Shown here: in pieces, positions 34,743 through 42,877 of the stretch
How positions within the stretch are numbered: position 1 is the first letter of the stretch
Layout: every line of letters begins with the position of its first letter
Source: an uncultured Eubacterium sp.
GTDB lineage: Bacteria > Bacillota > Clostridia > Oscillospirales > Acutalibacteraceae
Length of the DNA: 64,000 bases
Direction: 5' to 3'
Assembly: GCA_905234495.1 (NCBI GenBank)
Contig: CAJOHE010000002.1
Location: 62,001 to 126,000, forward strand
Program-made: the position numbers and the translations under genes
Notes under the pieces: generated by a model
Seen by the model: the letters and a program-made list of their open reading frames with translations, nothing else
Database searches by the model: none
Told to the model about the DNA's origin: nothing

Positions 34743-36227
34743 CTATTCTGCAGAGTCCGTTCCCTCAGCCTCTTCGTTTTCTTCGCTCTCATCGGTTTCG
34801 CCGCCCTTCCTCTTTTTGAGGAATTTTGCAAAAACGAGCTGCGCGAGTTCCTTGATGGGCTGAATATTGAGCACAAGCATTACCGCAAAGAGCACGCCCT
34901 CAATCACATAGAGCGTAACGCCCGACTGAAGCCTGAGCATAAGAGCGCTCTGGGTTACGAGGATAACCGTTTCGATGAGCATAAGCGGAAGCTTGTAGTG
35001 AATCCTGATGAAACGCCTTGTGTTGAGTCCCCTTGTGACAAATACAACGAGGAACGCGCACACTGTGGCAATCGCTGCGCCGTTTGCGCCGAAGCGCGGG
35101 ATGAATATGAGGTTGAGCACAACGTTTGTAACCGCGCCAGACATCGCCGTAAGAAGCGACATAAGCGACTTTTTCTCAGCCATATATATCGACGCGAGGA
35201 AGTTTACTATGCAGGAATAGGTCGTTGCGATGATGAGAATCGGAACGTAGTTCCACGAGGCATAGAATGCGTCGGACACGAGTATTTTTGTGAGAAGCTG
35301 ACACGAGAGAATGAGCGCCGAGGCGACCGCGAAAACGCCGCCCGAGTACACTCTGAAAACGTTTGTGAAAAACTGCGACCTGTCCTTCGCCTCGTATTCG
35401 TCAACCGCCGAAAGCTGCCATGCGTCAATGAAAATCTGCGAGAAAAGAATTACGAAATTCGGGATTTTTGACGCCGCCGTGTAAAGTCCGTTTTCGCTTG
35501 AGCCTATGAAATAGGTTACCATATACCTGTCGGACACGTTGATAATCCACCAGAGGATAACCGTCGGAATAAGCGGCACGCAGTATTTGAGCATCTGCCC
35601 CGCTATGCCCTTTGTGAGCACCTTCGGCTTTACGTATTTATAGAGCTTTGCGGTGATTGTAAAGAATATGATTGAACAGAAATCGGAAGCGATGATTGCA
35701 ACAACGTAGCCCGTTACGCCCCAATGGAAGGGACCGAGGAAAAGGATTGTGAAAAGAAGGGTTGTAGCCGTTGCGATAATGCCGTCGATTGCGAAGAGCT
35801 TGACGTAGCCGCTGCCCCTTACAAACTGCTGGCAGAGCTGACGGAAGCCCGAAACGAGAACGAATACGATTATAAGAACAATATATTCGCCGAGCCCGAA
35901 ATCGTTAATTCTTATCTTGCTGATGAGCGGTGAAAAGAAGGTGAAAACGATGAAGCCGAGCACGGTCGTCCTCACGCCGACGGTGAAAACGTCGCGCTTG
36001 TCCGCCGCCTTGTCAAGCGAGAAGCGAAGCGCCGCGCTGTTTACCTGAAGGGTAACAATCGGGATGAGAACGTTTACTGTCTGCTGGATAAGGTCTGCGT
36101 CGCCGTAGCTGCCCGTTGACATCATAGCCGTTACGAAGGGCATAAGAAGGAATGACAGCGCTTTCGATGAAAACGTGCCTATTGCAAATATTAAAGTGTT
36201 AGACGCAAGCTTCTTATACTTATCCAA
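34743..36227 (-). CDS. Polysaccharide flippase-like membrane protein (MOP superfamily)
   Basis: A 494-residue protein with about 12-14 hydrophobic helices. The N-terminal NTLIFAIGTFSSKALSFLLMP is the usual entry of Wzx/oligosaccharide flippases, and repeated FxxKIPNFVILFSQIF and IPRFGANGAAIATV motifs support the MOP family. It probably flips lipid-linked oligosaccharides for surface polymer synthesis. The C-terminal 30 residues are very acidic and cytoplasmic. The start is TTG 36227 behind AGGAG at 7-base spacing. The gene follows the beta-propeller gene after a short GGCGAT-ATT-ATCGCC hairpin. No glycosyltransferase operon surrounds it. Confidence 0.85.
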   Translation of the reverse strand: MDKYKKLASNTLIFAIGTFSSKALSFLLMPFVTAMMSTGSYGDADLIQQTVNVLIPIVTLQVNSAALRFSLDKAADKRDVFTVGVRTTVLGFIVFTFFSPLISKIRINDFGLGEYIVLIIVFVLVSGFRQLCQQFVRGSGYVKLFAIDGIIATATTLLFTILFLGPFHWGVTGYVVAIIASDFCSIIFFTITAKLYKYVKPKVLTKGIAGQMLKYCVPLIPTVILWWIINVSDRYMVTYFIGSSENGLYTAASKIPNFVILFSQIFIDAWQLSAVDEYEAKDRSQFFTNVFRVYSGGVFAVASALILSCQLLTKILVSDAFYASWNYVPILIIATTYSCIVNFLASIYMAEKKSLMSLLTAMSGAVTNVVLNLIFIPRFGANGAAIATVCAFLVVFVTRGLNTRRFIRIHYKLPLMLIETVILVTQSALMLRLQSGVTLYVIEGVLFAVMLVLNIQPIKELAQLVFAKFLKKRKGGETDESEENEEAEGTDSAE

Positions 36228-36282
36228 CTTTTTGCTCCTGAGGTTTATTTTCTTAGGGCGATATTATCGCCGTTACGTTAAA

Positions 36283-37560
36283 TTAATAATACCATTTTCC
36301 GTTGTAGAAAACGATTGTGTTGTCCTTTGAGGACGAGGTGTAAATACAGCTGCCGCGGTAGAAATTCTCGCCGTTCTTTTTGCCGAAGAGGAATACGTAC
36401 TGATAGCCGTAGCCGATGCCGATTGTATCGTCCGCGCCCATACTGCTCGCCCTTACCATTGTGAGGGTTTCGCCGCTGTTCATATTGTATTCCATAGCGT
36501 AGGTTGAGCCCTTTGCCTTGTCGAGGTAGTAAAGCCTGTTTGCATAGACTACGGGGTAATCAATCATAGTGCAGTTTTCAACGAGGGTGACAATCTGCTC
36601 CGAGCCGAATTTCTGGCGCACGAGATTGTAGCTGTCGTCGTCCTGCTTCTGGAAATAATACATAAAGCCGCACTCTATCTCGAGGCACATAATCTCGTCG
36701 CTCGGGGTTTTGTCCCTGAAATGCCTTACGTCCTTCGGGTCGGTGAAATTGACCGCGATATAGGAATCGCTGTTCACAGCCGCGTCGTGCTCTACGATGA
36801 ACACTCTTGAAAGCGAGATGCCCGCAAGAGAAACCGTCTTGCCAGCGGTCGGGGTGTAGAGCTTTGTAGCCGTGAAGTCCTCGGTTGAGATAACCGAAAC
36901 GGATTCGTCGGTTCCGACGGTGAAAAGCTTGTCATTGTAGAGATACGCAAACCTTACGTCCTTTGCAACCTTGACCATATCCCCTCCCGTAATCTGCGAC
37001 TTGTAAAGAATGTTTTCCTTCATATTGATGAGGTAGATATAGTCGCCGAGAACATTGAGATATTTGAAATTGTAGCTGTCCGTATTCATAGCGGCGTACG
37101 CCTCGGATACGGGCTCAAAGCGGTAGAAGCCGTCGTTTTCAATACTGTAATAGATATAGTATGTACTGAAGGTTACGGCGCCCTGAGAAGCGTTGAGCAG
37201 ATTTCCTATCTGGTTGCCGAGAAGCGAGGTGTCAAACGCAAACTCGGAAAACTCGTCATAGTCGTACTTCGGCGGTTTCGTCGTGGTGACCGTCGTTTTC
37301 TCGGTCGTGGTTGTCGTAGTCGTGGTGGTCGTCTTGCCGAGAATGTCCTCGTTTACAAAAGCGATGACCTGCTCGGTCTGCTTCTGGGGCAGAAGACTTT
37401 TCAAATCGAAGTCCGGCTTACAGAGCTTGACCGTTATGAGAAAAGCGGCAACGGCTACAACGAGAATTGCAATCGTTGCAAAAAAGCCTTTGAGAAACTT
37501 TTTGCGCTTTCTTTTTTTCTGTCTCTTTTTTCTTTGTTTAAGTCTTTCTTTTTCGTCCAT
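36283..37560 (-). CDS. Membrane-anchored beta-propeller-like protein (DUF5050-like)
   Basis: A 425-residue protein. The cytoplasmic N-terminus is extraordinarily basic (KQRKKRQKKRKRKK). A membrane helix (~25-45) follows, and an outside linker contains a run of about ten threonines and TTVTTTKPPK (~80-97). The rest repeats a pattern of 'YxxDxxxYYLxxxx' strands (YIYLINMKENILYKS, FAYLYNDKLFTVG, ANRLYYLDKAKGS), like the DUF5050/WD-type propellers in clostridial surface proteins. Its function is unknown. The start codon overlaps the proA stop (1 base), so it is translated with proB-proA, which is an odd partner. Confidence 0.7.
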   Translation of the reverse strand: MDEKERLKQRKKRQKKRKRKKFLKGFFATIAILVVAVAAFLITVKLCKPDFDLKSLLPQKQTEQVIAFVNEDILGKTTTTTTTTTTEKTTVTTTKPPKYDYDEFSEFAFDTSLLGNQIGNLLNASQGAVTFSTYYIYYSIENDGFYRFEPVSEAYAAMNTDSYNFKYLNVLGDYIYLINMKENILYKSQITGGDMVKVAKDVRFAYLYNDKLFTVGTDESVSVISTEDFTATKLYTPTAGKTVSLAGISLSRVFIVEHDAAVNSDSYIAVNFTDPKDVRHFRDKTPSDEIMCLEIECGFMYYFQKQDDDSYNLVRQKFGSEQIVTLVENCTMIDYPVVYANRLYYLDKAKGSTYAMEYNMNSGETLTMVRASSMGADDTIGIGYGYQYVFLFGKKNGENFYRGSCIYTSSSKDNTIVFYNGKWYY

Positions 37561-38798
37561 TATCTAATCTGTCCGTCTCCGAAAATCAAATACTTGGTTG
37601 TGGTGAGCTGGGCAAGTCCCATAGGTCCTCTTGCGTGAAGCTTCTGGGTTGAGATGCCGATTTCTGCGCCGAGTCCGAACTCTCCGCCGTCCGTAAAGCG
37701 CGTTGAGGCGTTGTGGTAAACGGATGAAGAGTCAATCCTCTGCATAAATTCAGCGGCGTTTTTCTTATCCTCGGTGATGATTGCCTCGGAATGTCCCGTT
37801 GAATTTGCGTTAATATGCTCAATGGCTTCGTCGAGGGAATCAACGGTTTTCACGCTGATGATGTAGTCGAGGTACTCGGTGGCAAAATCAGCCTCGGTCG
37901 CCTCTTCAATATCGGGGCAGACCGCCCTCGCCCTCTCGTCGCCCTTGATGAGCACGTTCTTTTTGTCGAGCTCAGCCTTGATTGCGGGAAGCGCCTTATC
38001 GATTATGCCGCTGTGAATCACAAGACTTTCGCAGGCGTTGCACACGCTGATTCGCTGAGTCTTTGCGTTGAAGATTATTTTTGCCGCCATATCGACGTCG
38101 GCGCTTTCGTCAACGTAGATGTGGCAGTTGCCCGAGCCCGTTTCGATTACGGGAACGGTTGAATTTTCAACAACGGCTCTGATGAGCCCCGCGCTTCCCC
38201 TCGGGATGAGGCAGTCGAGATATTCGTTCATTTTCATAAGCGCAACCGAGGAATCCCTGCTCGTATCCTCAACAAGCTGGATTGCGTCCTTCGGAAGACC
38301 AACGCCTTCGATTGCAACGCGCATAATGTCGGCAATCGCCTTGTTAGATTCAATAGCCTCTTTGCCGCCGCGAAGGATTACCGCGTTTCCGCTTTTAAGG
38401 CAGAGCGCCGCGGCGTCCGCCGTAACGTTGGGGCGAGCTTCGTAGATAATTCCGATAACGCCTATCGGGCAGGACACCTTCTGAATAAGAAGTCCGTTAG
38501 GTCTTGTGACCTCGTCGAGCACCTTGCCGCACGGGTCGTCAAGCGCGGCAACCTGCCTGCAGCCGTCGGCGATGCCCGCAATCCTCTCTTCGTTTAGCAT
38601 AAGCCTGTCGAGAAGTCCTGCGTTAAGCCCCGCCCTTTTGCCGTTTTCAAGGTCGAGATTATTCTTGTCAATTATGAAATTCGCGTTTTCAACAAGCGCC
38701 TTTGCGATTGCCTCGAGCGCGTCGTTTTTCTGCTGAGTGGTTGCAGTGGTGAGCTTTGCCGCCGCTGCTCTTGCATTTTTACCGAGTTGTGTGAGCAT
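37560..38798 (-). CDS. proA: Glutamate-5-semialdehyde dehydrogenase (gamma-glutamyl phosphate reductase)
   Basis: NADPH-dependent reduction of gamma-glutamyl phosphate to glutamate semialdehyde, the second step of proline synthesis. At 412 residues it is standard. CPIGVIGIIYEARPNVT and the AIILRGGKEAIESN-type motif are present, QRISVCNACESLVI holds the catalytic cysteine, and HNASTRFTDGGEFGLGAEIGIS is near the end (residues ~350-372). It overlaps proB by 1 base and the following propeller gene by 1 base. proC is not in view. Confidence 0.97.
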   Translation of the reverse strand: MLTQLGKNARAAAAKLTTATTQQKNDALEAIAKALVENANFIIDKNNLDLENGKRAGLNAGLLDRLMLNEERIAGIADGCRQVAALDDPCGKVLDEVTRPNGLLIQKVSCPIGVIGIIYEARPNVTADAAALCLKSGNAVILRGGKEAIESNKAIADIMRVAIEGVGLPKDAIQLVEDTSRDSSVALMKMNEYLDCLIPRGSAGLIRAVVENSTVPVIETGSGNCHIYVDESADVDMAAKIIFNAKTQRISVCNACESLVIHSGIIDKALPAIKAELDKKNVLIKGDERARAVCPDIEEATEADFATEYLDYIISVKTVDSLDEAIEHINANSTGHSEAIITEDKKNAAEFMQRIDSSSVYHNASTRFTDGGEFGLGAEIGISTQKLHARGPMGLAQLTTTKYLIFGDGQIR

Positions 38799-39568
38799 TA
38801 TTTTTTCCTCGCTTCAAAATATGTTCCTATTTCCTTGCCTTCAATAGCCTTGTAAAGCCTTGTCGGTTTTTCGCCGTTCATTATGATTACGGGAACGCCG
38901 CCCGAGGTCGCGTGCTTTGCCGCCTCAATCTTTGTGACAAAGCCGCCCGTGCCGCTCTTTCCCGCCGAACCCGCTACGGCTTCGATTTCGGGCGTGATTT
39001 CCTCAACCCATGAAATGAGCTTTGCGTTTTTGTTTTCGTTGGGGTTTGAGTCGTAGAGCCCGTCGGTGTCCGTCAGCATAATGAGCATATCGGCTTTGAT
39101 GAGGGTTGCAACAAGAGCCGAAAGTCCGTCGTTGTCGCCGTTGACAAGCTCTTCGATTGAAACAGAGTCGTTTTCGTTTACAATCGGGATTGCGCCGTAT
39201 TCAATCAGCTGATTGAAGGTGTCGAGCATATGCTGCCTGCTTTCCCTGTGGTGGATAACGTCCGACGTGAAGAGAAGCTGCGAGACAACTATGCCGTACT
39301 CGCTGAAAAGCTTGTCGTAGAGAAACATAAGCTCAACCTGTCCGATAGCAGCAGCCGCCTGCTGGCCTTTAATCGTTTCGGGCTTTTCTTTGAGCCCGAG
39401 CTTTGTTGAGCCGATACCGATGGCGCCCGATGATACGAGAACGACATCGTGTCCCATATTATGCAAATCCGCAAGAACGGAAACAAGCTTTGCAATTCTT
39501 GCGATATTTGATTTTCCGGTGTTCTTATGAGTCAGAGTTGAGGTTCCGACCTTTACTACAATTCTCAT
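38798..39568 (-). CDS. proB: Glutamate 5-kinase, short form without PUA domain
   Basis: Phosphorylates glutamate to gamma-glutamyl phosphate, the first and feedback-controlled step of proline synthesis. The 256-residue protein contains only the amino-acid-kinase domain: IVVKVGTSTLT at the start, VSSGAIGIG, NENDSVS and TDTDGLYD, and a GTGGFVTKIEAAKHAT motif. It lacks the ~100-residue C-terminal PUA domain of the E. coli enzyme. Such short forms are common in Firmicutes. First gene of the proB-proA-propeller operon; a TTGATA-N16-TATTAT promoter is plausible at about 39634-39661. Confidence 0.95.
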   Translation of the reverse strand: MRIVVKVGTSTLTHKNTGKSNIARIAKLVSVLADLHNMGHDVVLVSSGAIGIGSTKLGLKEKPETIKGQQAAAAIGQVELMFLYDKLFSEYGIVVSQLLFTSDVIHHRESRQHMLDTFNQLIEYGAIPIVNENDSVSIEELVNGDNDGLSALVATLIKADMLIMLTDTDGLYDSNPNENKNAKLISWVEEITPEIEAVAGSAGKSGTGGFVTKIEAAKHATSGGVPVIIMNGEKPTRLYKAIEGKEIGTYFEARKK

Positions 39569-39719
39569 TTGAAAAGTCCTCCCGCCTGCGACAAAATAGA
39601 CTTACCCATTTTAATAATTATAATTATATATATAATAACACATTAAGCGAATATATCAAACATTTTTTTGTATGTTTTTGAAAAAATGGTGAAAAATATT
39701 TTCTGAGGTGGTAAAAATT

Positions 39720-41048
39720 ATGACATTGAGAAATAAAACAAGACTTTTCACCTTTTCGGCGGCGGTGTTTTTCGCGCTTCTTGCGGTCACCGCGATAAGC
39801 CTTGCACAGGCGAAAAGTTACAGGGAACAGCTTGAAATATCCTATCAGTACAGCCTTAACGAGCTTGCGGAATCGCTTGAATCCATTCAGACAAATCTTT
39901 CAAAGACGGTGTATTCGGGCTCTGACGAGATGCTTGCAGACCTGAGCTCCGACCTCTATTCGGAATGTACCCAGGCAAAAAGCTCGCTTTCAAGGCTTCC
40001 CGTCGACCAGATGAATCTCGGCTCGACCTTTAAGTTTATCAGTCAGGCGGCTGACTACGCCCTCTATATCTCGGAAAAGGCGGCGGGCGGGAAGGAAATC
40101 ACCGAGGATGAATACAAATCGCTTTTGACGCTTCTCGACTATTCGGACAAGCTGAGCGAATCCGTCGCCTCGATGGTTGACACCTGCAACAGCGGCGGGA
40201 AAATCCTCGGCAGCAACGTCAGAAATTCAGCGAACGTTTCAGTCAGTCATCTTTCAAACACAATGTCGGGCGCGGAAGAGGTTTTCAAGGACTACCCCAC
40301 CCTTCTCTACGACGGACCTTTTGCCGACGCGGTGCTCAACAAAGAGGTGCAGATGACAAAGGACAAAGACGCCTATTCAAAGGAACAGGCAAGGGATATT
40401 GCGGCAGACGCCATAAGCAAGAGCGCGGACGAGCTGAGCTTTGACGGATACGACGAAAGCAGGCTTGAATGCTACGTTTTCAAGTGCGCTCAGCAGACAA
40501 TCGGCGTGACGAAATACGGCGGCTACGTTGCGTACGTTCTCTACGGCGGAAGGGTTGCGGACAGCAGCATTTCCGAGGAAAACGCCGTTAATATCGGCAA
40601 GGCGTACCTCGATGCTCTCGGCTATGAAAATATGGCTGAAACCTATTATATGACCTACAAAAACGTCTGCGTGATAAACTTTGCATACACCGTCGGCGGC
40701 GTAACCTATTACAGCGATTTAATCAAGGTGGGTGTGTCGCTCAGCGACGGGAACGTCGTTTCAATGGAAGCGAAGGGCTTTCTCACGAATCATACGCAGC
40801 GAAAACCGTTTGAGGGCGAAATCAGCTCTATTGACGCGGCGACGGCGCTCAATCCCCACCTGACGCTCATTGGCATCAAAAGGTGCGTTATTCCAAACGA
40901 TAACGGAACGGAATCGGAATGCTATGAGCTTCACTGCAAGAGCAGGGACACGAACGAAGAGGTGCTCGTTTACACCGATGCTCACACGGGCGAGGAAAAG
41001 GATATTCAGATACTTCTCTACTCTGACGGCGGCACTCTGACAAAATAG
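39720..41048 (+). CDS. ypeB: Germination protein YpeB-like
   Basis: A 442-residue protein with an N-terminal membrane anchor (~12-32), a helical periplasm-facing region, and PepSY-type modules in the C-terminal half (ARDIAADAISKSADELSF; ENAVNIGKAYLDALGYENM). In Bacillus YpeB resides in the spore inner membrane region and stabilises the cortex-lytic enzyme SleB. The N-terminal domain pattern SYQYSLNELAESLESIQTNLSK matches YpeB well. GAGGTGG at 8-base spacing fixes ATG 39720 rather than GTG 39708. sleB is not adjacent, which is unusual. It supports sporulation capacity. Confidence 0.85.
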   Translation: MTLRNKTRLFTFSAAVFFALLAVTAISLAQAKSYREQLEISYQYSLNELAESLESIQTNLSKTVYSGSDEMLADLSSDLYSECTQAKSSLSRLPVDQMNLGSTFKFISQAADYALYISEKAAGGKEITEDEYKSLLTLLDYSDKLSESVASMVDTCNSGGKILGSNVRNSANVSVSHLSNTMSGAEEVFKDYPTLLYDGPFADAVLNKEVQMTKDKDAYSKEQARDIAADAISKSADELSFDGYDESRLECYVFKCAQQTIGVTKYGGYVAYVLYGGRVADSSISEENAVNIGKAYLDALGYENMAETYYMTYKNVCVINFAYTVGGVTYYSDLIKVGVSLSDGNVVSMEAKGFLTNHTQRKPFEGEISSIDAATALNPHLTLIGIKRCVIPNDNGTESECYELHCKSRDTNEEVLVYTDAHTGEEKDIQILLYSDGGTLTK

Positions 41049-41114
41049 ATGAATAAAACGGGATTAACGGCCAATACTATCTATGACGGCGACTGACCGT
41101 GAAAGGATGTCATT

Positions 41115-41426
41115 ATGAAAAGTAAAATAGTAATTGTTGCAGTTATTGCAGCGGTCGTTGCGGCGGTTCTTATCGGATGCAGAAACGGCGGAAGCACGCT
41201 TTCAAGCACCACGACGACGGGAACGACAACGGGTATCGTGACCGAAAGCACGTCGCAGAGCATGGGCGAGGATATCTCTTCAAAAGCAAAGGACGCGGGC
41301 GAGGATATTTCCTCAAGAGCTGACGAGGTCGGCGACGATATAGGCGAGGGCGCGGACGACCTTGCCGACGGCGCGGGAAGCGCGGTTGACAAAGCGGGCG
41401 ACGCGGTATCGGACGCGCTCGATTAA
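41115..41426 (+). CDS. Small secreted/lipid-anchored acidic helical protein
   Basis: A 103-residue protein. A signal sequence ends in a lipobox-like VLIGC (Cys near 22), followed by a Ser/Thr-rich linker (STTTTGTTTG). The rest is an acidic amphipathic repeat of about 7 residues, reading EDISSKAKDAGEDISSRADE and then AD/DLADGAGSAVDKAGD. The pattern resembles small lipoproteins with apolipoprotein- or LEA-like helical repeats. No family could be assigned. AAAGGATG precedes ATG 41115. It is 66 bases downstream of ypeB and may share its transcript; a terminator follows at once. Confidence 0.65.
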   Translation: MKSKIVIVAVIAAVVAAVLIGCRNGGSTLSSTTTTGTTTGIVTESTSQSMGEDISSKAKDAGEDISSRADEVGDDIGEGADDLADGAGSAVDKAGDAVSDALD

Positions 41427-41456
41427 AAAAAGACAGGCGGAATGCCTGTCTTTTTT
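41424..41456 (+). terminator. Terminator after the small lipoprotein gene
   Basis: AAAAAAAGACAGGC, loop GGAAT, GCCTGTCTTTTTTT starting at the stop codon. Confidence 0.9.
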
Positions 41457-41460
41457 TAGA

Positions 41461-41672
41461 TATATATTTGCTTTGCAAAAGATATATGTTGCTTCGCAAC
41501 GTTATATGACTTCGTCGATATATGCAAACTGCGTTTGCGCTGATGGTTGAACCTCTCAGTCGCAGACGATTATTGTTCGAGCGAAGCGAGTGACCTCAAC
41601 TCGACCGCAGGTCGAATATATCTGCGCAGCAATATATCCGCGAAGCGATATAACTCAACGAAGTTGAATACA
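41461..41672. repeat. Array of mini-hairpins arranged as a compound palindrome
   Basis: About ten short inverted repeats, mostly with 3-base loops, fill this gene-free stretch. The left half has TTTGC-TTT-GCAAA (41467-41479), GTTGC-TTC-GCAAC (41488-41500), GAC-TTC-GTC (41508-41516) and GCAAAC-TGC-GTTTGC (41524-41538). The right half has GTC-GCA-GAC (41560-41568), TCGACC-GCA-GGTCGA (41601-41615), CTGCGCAG (41622-41629), CGC-GAA-GCG (41639-41647) and TCAAC-GAA-GTTGA (41655-41667). Loops are pyrimidine-rich on the left and the complementary GAA/GCA on the right. Spacers are often GATATAT/ATATATC. No promoter, reading frame or tRNA is visible. It resembles hairpin-array repeats I recall from related gut Firmicutes. 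Confidence 0.8.
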
Positions 41673-41676
41673 ACTG

Positions 41677-41704
41677 AAAAAGAGAGGCTTTTGCCTCTCT
41701 TTTT
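41677..41704. terminator. Terminator of the LRR surface protein gene
   Basis: AAAAAGAGAGGC, loop TTTT, GCCTCTCTTTTT; bidirectional, at the right border of the hairpin array. Confidence 0.88.
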
Positions 41705-41706
41705 AT

Positions 41707-42762
41707 TTACGGATTAATGCAAGCGCCGTTTGAATCGAACTTGTAAACCTTGCCCTTATAGGTGAGGTCTTCCGTGCGCATAGCGCCGCTCTTTTCAAAG
41801 TAATACCACTTGCTTGAAATCTTCTGCCAGCCCTTCTGCATTGCGCCGTTTGCATTGAAATAATACCAAACGCCGTCAATCTTCTGCCAGCCGGTCTTCA
41901 TAGCGCCGCTCTTGTCGGTATAATACCATGTGCTGCCGCTCTTAACCCAACCGGTCTGCATAACGCGCATATTGTCAAAGTAGTACCACTTGCCGCCTTC
42001 TTTAACCCAGCCAACCTGAGCTACGCCGTTTTTGATAAGGCACCACTTGCCTGCTGCGCTTCTCCATCCGTCCTTAAGTGCGGTGAAATGGAAGTCTGCA
42101 TTCAAGAGGCTGTCGTTTGCCTCGGGCAGAATAACGCAATCAAGCCAGTTTGCAAACGTGCCGCCGAAGTATACGTCCTTGATGAAGCTTGAGCCGTAGA
42201 AAGCGTAATCAGCAATAGTCTTGATGCTCTTGCCGAGGTTTACGCTCTTGAGAGACTTGCAGTAGCCGAAGGAATACCAGCCGACATACTCAACGTTGTT
42301 TCCCAGGGTAATGCTTTCAAGGCTGCTGCAATAATAGAAGCAGTCATCAAGAATATCAATAACGCTGTTCGGAATTGAAACGCTTGTGAGAGCGGTACAG
42401 TTCTGGAACATACCTTCGCTGAGATATGCGGGACCGTTATTGATTGTTACCTTTGTGAGCGACTTACACTTTTCAAAAGCCTTTTCGCCGAAATCGGTAA
42501 CCGAACCCGGGATAACCACGGATTTGATTGCGCTGCCGCTGAACGCCTTGGCTGCAATAGATGTAACAGCCTTTCCGTCGATTTCCGCGGGGATTGAAAT
42601 ATTCTTTACTGCGCCGTCATAGCCCTTGATTACAACTGTTTCGCCGTTGAGCATATAGTTGTAGCCCTTGTAGTTGTCTGCTGCAGATGCGGTAAAATTG
42701 ATACCTGCAACAGCGCTAAGAAGCATAAGGACTGATAATAATAAGCTTATCGTTCTTTTCAT
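41707..42762 (-). CDS. Secreted BspA-type leucine-rich-repeat protein with wall-binding repeats
   Basis: A 351-residue exported protein. A signal peptide ends near residue 26 (ASA). BspA-like LRR_5 repeats span ~40-225 (SIAAKAFSGSAIKSVVIPGS, CTALTSVSIPNSV, CKSLKSVNLGKSI). Six aromatic wall-binding repeats (GWVKEGGKWYYFD, GWQKIDGVWYYFN and similar) follow, and the protein ends KGKVYKFDSNGACINP. Such LRR proteins often mediate adhesion to host or bacterial surfaces; that role is inferred. ATG 42762 follows GGGAGG at 7-base spacing. It has its own promoter and terminator. Confidence 0.88.
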   Translation of the reverse strand: MKRTISLLLSVLMLLSAVAGINFTASAADNYKGYNYMLNGETVVIKGYDGAVKNISIPAEIDGKAVTSIAAKAFSGSAIKSVVIPGSVTDFGEKAFEKCKSLTKVTINNGPAYLSEGMFQNCTALTSVSIPNSVIDILDDCFYYCSSLESITLGNNVEYVGWYSFGYCKSLKSVNLGKSIKTIADYAFYGSSFIKDVYFGGTFANWLDCVILPEANDSLLNADFHFTALKDGWRSAAGKWCLIKNGVAQVGWVKEGGKWYYFDNMRVMQTGWVKSGSTWYYTDKSGAMKTGWQKIDGVWYYFNANGAMQKGWQKISSKWYYFEKSGAMRTEDLTYKGKVYKFDSNGACINP

Positions 42763-42794
42763 TTGTTTGCCTCCCTTTAGAGTTATACACATAT

Positions 42795-42823
42795 ATTTTA
42801 ATATAATTTTATATTAAAGTCAA
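42795..42823 (-). promoter_or_regulatory. Promoter of the LRR surface protein gene
   Basis: On the minus strand TTGACT (42823-42818), 17-base spacer, TAAAAT (42800-42795). Confidence 0.6.
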
Positions 42824-42841
42824 TATGTAATTTTAATGCAG

Positions 42842-42870
42842 AAAAAGAGGGCGATTCGTAAATCGCCCTC
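42842..42870 (-). terminator. Terminator of the GLUG-like surface protein gene
   Basis: GAGGGCGATT, loop CGTA, AATCGCCCTC; followed on the minus strand by TTTTTC. Confidence 0.82.
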
Positions 42871-42877
42871 GGTATTT

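Noticed and set aside
41461..41672. CRISPR array
   Set aside because: The short inverted repeats differ in sequence, spacing is irregular and under 25 bases, and no cas gene is near.
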